In this document: piece after piece, positions 15,104 to 19,563 of the stretch
Numbering within the stretch: the first letter of the stretch is position 1
Layout of the letters: each line of letters starts with the position of its first letter
Source of the DNA: DASZYF01 sp035545535
Lineage (GTDB): Bacteria; Actinomycetota; Actinomycetes; Mycobacteriales; CAJCIY01
Length of the DNA stretch: 19,563 bases
Reading direction: 5' to 3'
NCBI GenBank assembly: GCA_035545535.1
Contig: DASZYF010000011.1
Location: 1 to 19,563 of the forward strand
Made by a program: the position numbers and the translations under genes
The notes under the pieces: generated by a model
Seen by the model: the letters and a program-made list of their open reading frames with translations, nothing else
What the model was told of the DNA's origin: nothing
Database searches by the model: none

Positions 15104-16147
15104 GTGACCTACCGCGTGATCCAGTGGGCGACCGGCGGTGCGGGCAAGGCGGCGATCGAAGGCGTGCTCGCGCACCCCGAGCTCGAGCTCGTCGGCTGCC
15201 TCGTGTACTCCGACGACAAGGACGGCCGGGACGTCGGCACGATCCTCGGCGGTGAGCCCATCGGCGTCACCGCCACGAAGGACCAGCAGGCGGCCCTCGC
15301 CATCGACGCCGACTGCGTGATCTACACGCCGCTCATGCCGAACGCCGACGAGGTCGCGACGATCCTGCGCGCCGGCAAGAACGTCGTCACGCCGGTCGGC
15401 TGGTTCTACAAGACCGACGCGGACGCCGAGGTCGAGAAGGCCGCGCTCGACGGCGGCGTCACGCTGCACGGCACCGGCATCAACCCGGGCGGCATCACCG
15501 AGAAGTTCCCGCTGCTCGTGTCGTCGCTCGTCTCGGCGGCGACCCATGTGCGGGCCGAGGAGTTCTCCGACATCCGCAGCTACAACGCGCCCGACGTCGT
15601 GCGCTGGATCATGTGCTTCGGCCGCACGCCCGAGGACGCCATGGCGTCGCCGATGCAGGACCTGCTCACCCACGGCTTCACCCAGTCGATGCGGATGATC
15701 CTCGACACCATGCGGTTCCCCGAGGCGCAGGTCGAGACGACGCACGAGATCGCCGTCGCGACCGCCCCGATCGACTCACCGATCGGCGTGATCGAGCCCG
15801 GGCAGGTGGCCGGCCAGCGCTTCATCTGGGACGCCGTCGTCGAGGGCGAGAGCGTCGTGCGCGTTGCCGTGAACTGGCTGATGGGGGAGGAGGACCTCGA
15901 GCCCGCCTGGAGCTTCGGTGAGGCCGGTCAGCGCTTCGAGGTCGAGATCACGGGCGACCCGACGACGCTCGTCACGTTCAAGGGCTGGCACCCGCACACC
16001 ATCGAGGCCGGGCTGGTCCGCAACCCGGGCGTCGTCGCCACCGCGATGCACTGCGTCAACAGCGTCCCGTACGTGTGCGAGGCGAGGCCCGGGCTGGCGT
16101 CGTACCTCGACCTCCCGCTCGTCGCGGGCCGCGCCGCGGTTCGCTAG
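15104..16147 (+). CDS. NAD(P)-binding oxidoreductase, DapB / amine-dehydrogenase-like
   Basis: A 347-residue protein with an N-terminal Rossmann motif (VIQWATGGAGKAAIEG, residues about 5-20) and the layout of the dihydrodipicolinate reductase-like family that includes 2,4-diaminopentanoate dehydrogenase and native amine dehydrogenases: a conserved GTGINPGGITEKFP segment near residue 127, and an alpha+beta substrate domain after it. It is too long and too diverged to be a standard DapB. GTG 15104 lies 13 nt after the ligase stop; no strong Shine-Dalgarno. It is the last gene of the run, and its TAG shares a CTAG with the stop of the convergent kstR-like gene. A carbonyl or amine substrate is unknown; association with sterol genes is by position only. 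Confidence 0.83.
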   Translation: MTYRVIQWATGGAGKAAIEGVLAHPELELVGCLVYSDDKDGRDVGTILGGEPIGVTATKDQQAALAIDADCVIYTPLMPNADEVATILRAGKNVVTPVGWFYKTDADAEVEKAALDGGVTLHGTGINPGGITEKFPLLVSSLVSAATHVRAEEFSDIRSYNAPDVVRWIMCFGRTPEDAMASPMQDLLTHGFTQSMRMILDTMRFPEAQVETTHEIAVATAPIDSPIGVIEPGQVAGQRFIWDAVVEGESVVRVAVNWLMGEEDLEPAWSFGEAGQRFEVEITGDPTTLVTFKGWHPHTIEAGLVRNPGVVATAMHCVNSVPYVCEARPGLASYLDLPLVAGRAAVR

Positions 16148-16758
16148 TCGCGCAGGAGAAGGCGGGCGGCGAGGGCGAGCTCGCCGCGCACCTCGTCGGC
16201 CGTCTTGCGGCCCGACAGCCACGACACGATGCAGGCGTACCAGACGTTCTCGAGCACGCCGACGACGGCGGTCTCCTGCTCGGTGGGCTCGTCGGCCCCG
16301 CGCAGCGCCCACGTGATGAGCGACGTCATCTCGCGCCCGACGCGGGCGACCTCGACACCGACCGACTCGTCGCCGGACATCATCGCCCGCATCAGTGCGG
16401 CGGTGAGGTTCTTGTCGCGCTGCAGGAACTTCGTCGACGCGTCGAGCACGGCGACGACCCGTTCGACCGGCGCGACGTCGGCGGACGGCGTGCGCTGCAC
16501 CAGCCGGCCGCGCATGCCCTCGATCTCCTGCGTGGTCGCCGCGACGAGCAGGTGCACCTTCGACGGGAAGTAGCGGTAGAGCGTGCCGAGGGCGACGCCC
16601 GCGCGCTCGGCGACCTCGCGCATCTGGACGCCCTCGTAGCCGCCCTCGCTGGCGAGCTCGAGCGCCGCGGCGAGCATGCGCTCGCGCCGGGCGCGCTGCG
16701 AGTGGGTGCCGACCTCGAGCTCCGGTCGCGGCTCGGCCGCGCGTGCCGCGGTGCTCAC
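16144..16758 (-). CDS. kstR: TetR-family transcriptional repressor, KstR-like
   Basis: A 204-residue TetR regulator with the N-terminal HTH (about 45-70, MREVAERAGVALGTLYRYF). The segment GGYEGVQMREVA...VALGTLYRYFPSKVHLLV is nearly that of mycobacterial KstR (Rv3574, 199 aa), the repressor of cholesterol catabolism released by sterol CoA thioesters. GTG 16758 is chosen because GGGAGG lies 5 nt upstream and the length then matches KstR; the longer frame to 16926 would run through the operator. It is divergent from the FadE34-like gene with a KstR box between, the arrangement I remember for Rv3573c/Rv3574. Autoregulation is likely. Confidence 0.92.
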   Translation of the reverse strand: MSTAARAAEPRPELEVGTHSQRARRERMLAAALELASEGGYEGVQMREVAERAGVALGTLYRYFPSKVHLLVAATTQEIEGMRGRLVQRTPSADVAPVERVVAVLDASTKFLQRDKNLTAALMRAMMSGDESVGVEVARVGREMTSLITWALRGADEPTEQETAVVGVLENVWYACIVSWLSGRKTADEVRGELALAARLLLRD

Positions 16759-16803
16759 CCGGGCCTCCCTCGCTCCTGCCCGCCGCCCTGCTGGATGCAG
16801 AAG

Positions 16804-16817
16804 TGGAACACGTTCTA
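16804..16817. promoter_or_regulatory. KstR operator between kstR and the FadE34-like gene
   Basis: TGGAACACGTTCTA satisfies every fixed position of the KstR consensus T-NN-AAC-NN-GTT-NN-A. It lies over the candidate -10 of the FadE34-like gene and next to the -10 of kstR, so one bound dimer could repress both. It shares an 11-base core with the site at 4368-4381. Confidence 0.88.
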
Positions 16818-16821
16818 GTCT
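16816..16821 (+). promoter_or_regulatory. Candidate -10 of the FadE34-like gene, leaderless
   Basis: TAGTCT fits the TANNNT -10 pattern of actinobacteria, and the ATG at 16829 begins 7 nt after it with no Shine-Dalgarno between. No convincing -35 is seen. The KstR box overlaps its first two bases. Confidence 0.38.
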
Positions 16822-16845
16822 AGCGGTCATGGCGCTCGGGGTCAC
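16817..16845 (-). promoter_or_regulatory. Candidate promoter of kstR
   Basis: On the minus strand GTGACC (16845-16840), 17 bp and TAGACT (16822-16817) resemble -35 and -10 elements. The -10 nearly coincides with that of the opposite gene. Transcription would start near 16810 inside the KstR box, giving a leader of about 50 nt that carries the kstR Shine-Dalgarno. Confidence 0.32.
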
Positions 16846-19015
16846 GGAAGAGCACGCCGCACTTGCGGACTCGGTGCGGGGCTGGGCAGAGCGGGCCGGG
16901 CTGCGTGCCGCCACCCGGGTGGTCATCGATGCGACCGCCGAGGAGCGGCCCGCCGCGTGGTCGGGCTACGCCGACCAGGGCCTCCTCGGCCTGCACCTCG
17001 CGGAGGAGCACGGCGGCTCGGGCGCGTCCGCGGTCGAGCTCGCGGTGGTGCAGGAGGAGCTGGCGCGCGCGCTCGCGCCGGGCCCGTTCACCGCGACCGT
17101 GCTCGCGTCGCTCGTCATCGCCGCCAGCGGGGCGCCGGTCGCGAAGGAGCTGCTGCCCGCGCTCGCCGACGGCAGCCGCACGGCGGCCGTCGCGCTCGGC
17201 GCGGGCACGCTCGTCGCCGCCCCCAACGGCGACGGGATCACGCTCACCGGCGCCACGCCGGCGACGCTGTCCGCACACCTCGCCGACGTGCTCGTCGTCG
17301 CGGCCGCGCAGGGCGACGATGTCATCTGGATCGCTGTGGACGGGTCGGCTGCCCGGCTCGCCGTCGGCCCGGGCCTCGACCCCGGCCGGCGCAGCGCCAT
17401 CGCCACGTTCGCCGACGTGACCGTGCCGGCGGACCGCGTGCTCGCGGGCCTGACCGTCGAGCGCGTGCGCGACCTGGCCGCCGTCGTGCTCGCCGCCGAG
17501 GCGAGTGGCATCGCCGGCTGGTGCCTCGACACGGCGGCCGCGTACGCGAAGGTGCGCGAGCAGTTCGGCGCGCCGATCGGGTCGTTCCAGGCGGTCAAGC
17601 ACCTCTGCGCCGACATGCTCGTGCGGTCCGAGGAAGCGGCGGCGGTCGCGTGGGACGCGGCCCGCACCGTCGACGAGCCCGACCAGTCGCCGCTCACGGC
17701 CGCCGTCGCCGCGACGATCGCGATCGACGCGGCGGTGTTCAACGCGAAGACGTGCATCCAGGTGCTCGGCGGCATCGGTTTCACGTGGGAGCACGACGCG
17801 CACCTCTACCTCAAGCGTGCACTGGCGCTGCGCGCCCTGCTGGGCGGTCAGGACGCGTGGGGCGTGCGCTGCGCCGACCTGTCCATCGCGGGGGCGCGAC
17901 GGGTGCTCGACCTCGACCTGTCCGATGCGGAGGACGTCGTCGCGTCGGCCCGCGCGCTCGCACAGGAGATCGCGGCCCTGCCCGTCGACCAGCGCCGCGC
18001 GCGCCTCGCGGACGAAGGGCTCATCACTCCGCACTGGCCGGCGCCGTGGGGCCGGGGTGCGTCACCGATCGAGCAGATCGTTCTCGACACCGAGCTGCGC
18101 GCCGCGGGCGTGGTCGTGCCCGACCTCGTGATCGGTGCGTGGGCGTTGCCGACAATCGTGCAGTACGGCACCGAGGAGCAGAAGGAGCGCTTCGTCCGGC
18201 CGACCTTGCACGGCGAGCTCGTGTGGTGCCAGCTGTTCTCCGAGCCGGGCGCCGGCTCCGACCTCGCCTCACTGCAGATGAAGGCGGAGAAGGTCGACGG
18301 CGGCTGGAAGCTCAACGGGCAGAAGGTGTGGAACTCGGTCGCGGACCGCGCCCACTTCGGGATCTGTCTCGCCCGCACCGGTCACGAAGGTCAGCCCAAG
18401 CACAAGGGCATCACCTACTTCCTCATCGACATGAAGTCGCCCGGCGTCGAGGTGCGGCCGCTGCGCGAGATCACCGGCGAGGCCCTGTTCAACGAGGTGT
18501 TCTTCACCGACGTCTTCGTGCCCGACGAGCTGGTCGTCGGCGAGATCAACGGCGGGTGGAACCTCGCGCGCACGACGCTGGCGAACGAGCGCGTCGCGAT
18601 GAGCGGGCGCAACACGCTGGGGCCGCTGCTCGAGAGCGTGATCGAGCGCCTGGCGGCGGACGGCGGCGGGGATCTGCTCGACCGTCGCCGGGTGGGCCTG
18701 CTCGTGGCCGAGGAGCTCGCGCTCGCCGTGCTCGGCTTCCGCACCACGCTGGCGCGGGTGTCCGGCACCGACCCGGGCGCCGCGGGGTCGGTGCAGAAGC
18801 TCGCCGGCATGCGGCACCGCCAGGACGTGGCCGAGACCGCGACCGAGCTGCTGCCCGAGGACGTGCTGCAGAAGGGCATCGACCTCGACGCCCCACGCGA
18901 GACCAGCGCGGTCCGCGCGTTCTTCCAGGACCGCTGCCTCACCATCGCGGGCGGCACCACCGAGGTCCTCAAGAACCTCACGGCCGAGCGCGTGCTCGGC
19001 CTGCCGCGGGGCTGA
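16829..19015 (+). CDS. fadE34: Fused two-domain acyl-CoA dehydrogenase, FadE34 (ChsE3)-like
   Basis: A 728-residue protein made of two acyl-CoA dehydrogenase units. The first (about 1-380) has R243-EQFGAPIGSFQAVKH and QVLGGIGFTWEHDAHLYLKRA, the FAD-contact half. The second (about 385-728) has SEPGAGSDLAS (near 471-481), catalytic-type Glu587 in LANERVAM, and a closing IAGGTTEVLKN. Length and divergence from kstR match mycobacterial FadE34 (Rv3573c, about 711 aa), reported to dehydrogenate the short (C5) sterol side-chain CoA. ATG 16829 is preferred over in-frame upstream codons because it starts the conserved TEEH-like N-terminus and follows a KstR box and -10 directly. A hairpin follows the stop. 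FadE6/FadE22-type fused enzymes are the alternative, but context favours FadE34. Confidence 0.9.
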   Translation: MALGVTEEHAALADSVRGWAERAGLRAATRVVIDATAEERPAAWSGYADQGLLGLHLAEEHGGSGASAVELAVVQEELARALAPGPFTATVLASLVIAASGAPVAKELLPALADGSRTAAVALGAGTLVAAPNGDGITLTGATPATLSAHLADVLVVAAAQGDDVIWIAVDGSAARLAVGPGLDPGRRSAIATFADVTVPADRVLAGLTVERVRDLAAVVLAAEASGIAGWCLDTAAAYAKVREQFGAPIGSFQAVKHLCADMLVRSEEAAAVAWDAARTVDEPDQSPLTAAVAATIAIDAAVFNAKTCIQVLGGIGFTWEHDAHLYLKRALALRALLGGQDAWGVRCADLSIAGARRVLDLDLSDAEDVVASARALAQEIAALPVDQRRARLADEGLITPHWPAPWGRGASPIEQIVLDTELRAAGVVVPDLVIGAWALPTIVQYGTEEQKERFVRPTLHGELVWCQLFSEPGAGSDLASLQMKAEKVDGGWKLNGQKVWNSVADRAHFGICLARTGHEGQPKHKGITYFLIDMKSPGVEVRPLREITGEALFNEVFFTDVFVPDELVVGEINGGWNLARTTLANERVAMSGRNTLGPLLESVIERLAADGGGDLLDRRRVGLLVAEELALAVLGFRTTLARVSGTDPGAAGSVQKLAGMRHRQDVAETATELLPEDVLQKGIDLDAPRETSAVRAFFQDRCLTIAGGTTEVLKNLTAERVLGLPRG

Positions 19016-19019
19016 GCAC

Positions 19020-19034
19020 CGCCCCTTCGGGGCG
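19020..19034 (+). terminator. Hairpin after the FadE34-like gene
   Basis: CGCCCC-TTC-GGGGCG forms a perfect 6-bp GC stem with a 3-nt loop 4 nt after the stop. There is no U-tract, as is common for actinobacterial terminators, so termination is plausible but not proven. Confidence 0.45.
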
Positions 19035-19070
19035 CGATCGACTCGCCAGAGAGAAAGTCCGCGCGAGGCC

Positions 19071-19099
19071 TTGCCAAGGCGTCGGCCAGGGCTTACATT
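19071..19099 (+). promoter_or_regulatory. Promoter of the DUF222 gene
   Basis: TTGCCA (19071-19076), a 17-bp spacer and TACATT (19094-19099, TANNNT) form a good promoter. The GTG at 19107 begins 7 nt after the -10 with no Shine-Dalgarno, so the message is probably leaderless. The SOS box overlaps the end of the -10. Confidence 0.52.
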
Positions 19100-19115
19100 C
19101 GAACATGTGTTCGAA
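19098..19115. promoter_or_regulatory. LexA-binding SOS box
   Basis: TTCGAACATGTGTTCGAA has perfect 8-bp arms around TG and contains TCGAAC-N4-GTTCGA, the mycobacterial/Gram-positive LexA consensus. It covers the end of the -10 and the GTG start codon, so LexA would block initiation until DNA damage. Confidence 0.85.
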
Positions 19116-19563
19116 GACGACGCTGATGCGGACGTGCTGGGCCTGGCCCGCGCGGCGCAGTCGGTGCTCGCCCGAACCCGTGCGCTGGACCCGGCTCGCC
19201 GCATCCAGGCGCTCGACGCGCTGCAGCAGATGGTGGCGGCCGAGCGACTGGCCGCCACGGCCGAGGCTCGTCGCACCGAGGCGTTCGCCGAGACCCACCA
19301 GAGCTTGAAGACCTGGATCGCCGACCTCACCCACACCGACGCCTCGGTCGCGAAGACGTGGACCGCCCTCGCCGGCTTCGAAGCGCGGCTGCCCGGCCTG
19401 GCGTCCGCGCTGGCCAGCGGCGCGGCGAGCCTCGAGCACGTCCGCGTCGCGGTGCGGGCGCTGCGCAGGGTCGAGGACGACGACGCGCGCGCCGTCGATC
19501 CCGTCATCACCGAAGCCGCCGAGACGTGCACCCCGAGCGAGCTCGCCCAGCTGCTCGCGCACA
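19107..19563 (+). CDS. DUF222 / 13E12-repeat family protein, C-terminus off the window
   Basis: An open frame of 152 codons runs to the window edge. The visible part looks like the N-terminal DUF222 region: a helical lead (RALDPARRIQALDALQQM), then TWIADLTHTDASVAKTW, an FEARLPGLASALASGAASLEHV block and a long helix before SELAQLLA. The pattern 'low-identity helix, W-L/I-A-D, few-residue gap, L-P-x-x-x-x-A-L-x-x-G-x-x-x-x-x-H' is typical of the family, which commonly ends in an HNH nuclease domain; that domain would lie beyond this window. GTG 19107 is used because the promoter and SOS box place transcription there; ATG 19105 is in another frame. Several mycobacterial 13E12 genes are LexA-regulated, which agrees with the site here. 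Function is uncertain; it appears unrelated to the sterol operon. Confidence 0.72.
   Translation, partial: MFEDDADADVLGLARAAQSVLARTRALDPARRIQALDALQQMVAAERLAATAEARRTEAFAETHQSLKTWIADLTHTDASVAKTWTALAGFEARLPGLASALASGAASLEHVRVAVRALRRVEDDDARAVDPVITEAAETCTPSELAQLLAH

Noticed and set aside
16676..16828. Upstream extension of the FadE34-like protein
   Set aside because: The added residues overlap kstR coding on the other strand and the KstR box; conserved sequence starts at ATG 16829.
16759..16926. N-terminal extension of the KstR-like protein to 16926
   Set aside because: It would cross the operator and the start of the FadE34-like gene; GTG 16758 has a good Shine-Dalgarno and gives the normal KstR length.
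19105..19308. ATG at 19105 as start of the last gene
   Set aside because: This frame gives an Arg/Ser/Trp/Cys-rich translation that stops within about 200 bases; the GTG two bases later opens the DUF222-like frame to the window edge.

Overview
The window is GC-rich DNA from an actinomycete (Actinomycetota) of unassigned genus. Supporting signs are the high-GC codon use, frequent GTG starts, 4-nt GTGA overlaps, a KstR-type TetR regulator with its palindromic operator, a mycobacterial-type LexA (SOS) box, and a DUF222/13E12-family gene. No RNA genes, CRISPR arrays or insertion sequences were seen, and no gene-free stretch exceeds about 110 bases.

Layout. 1-2337 (minus): a partial lipoprotein preceded by an AMP-dependent acyl-CoA synthetase gene broken by an in-frame amber codon. 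2376-2822 (plus): a small SnoaL/NTF2-like protein, tail-to-tail with an aldehyde dehydrogenase (2819-4279, minus). A 111-bp divergent intergenic region follows, holding a KstR-like box and a separate 15-bp palindrome. 4391-16147 (plus): a compact run of eleven genes: CYP124/125-type P450, acyl-CoA synthetase, two DUF35 OB-fold proteins, Ltp4-like and Ltp3-like thiolase-fold aldolases, a FabG3-like steroid SDR, FadE26-like and FadE27-like acyl-CoA dehydrogenase subunits, FadD19-like sterol side-chain CoA ligase, and a DapB/amine-dehydrogenase-like oxidoreductase. 16144-16758 (minus): KstR-like repressor, divergent from 16829-19015 (plus), a fused FadE34-like acyl-CoA dehydrogenase, with a perfect KstR consensus box between them. 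19107-end (plus): start of a DUF222/13E12-family gene under a perfect SOS box.

How the genes work together. The set fits sterol side-chain catabolism: terminal hydroxylation by the P450 (possibly with the aldehyde dehydrogenase), CoA activation (FadD19-like), alpha,beta-dehydrogenation (FadE26/27 pair and FadE34), and retro-aldol removal of side-chain carbons (Ltp3/Ltp4 with DUF35 partners). In Rhodococcus, ltp3/ltp4 and fadD19 have been linked to C24-branched (plant) sterols. The arrangement suggests repression by KstR until a sterol CoA-thioester inducer appears. Hydratase, thiolase and ring-degrading genes (kshA, hsa) are not in the window. Homologies were judged by reading protein sequences against remembered family members; no database search was run.

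The most notable observations are the amber-interrupted ligase, the pair of KstR boxes placed over -10 elements of apparently leaderless genes, the unassigned palindrome at 4333-4347, the split DUF35 pair with one zinc-less member, and the SOS box sitting on the start codon of the DUF222 gene.
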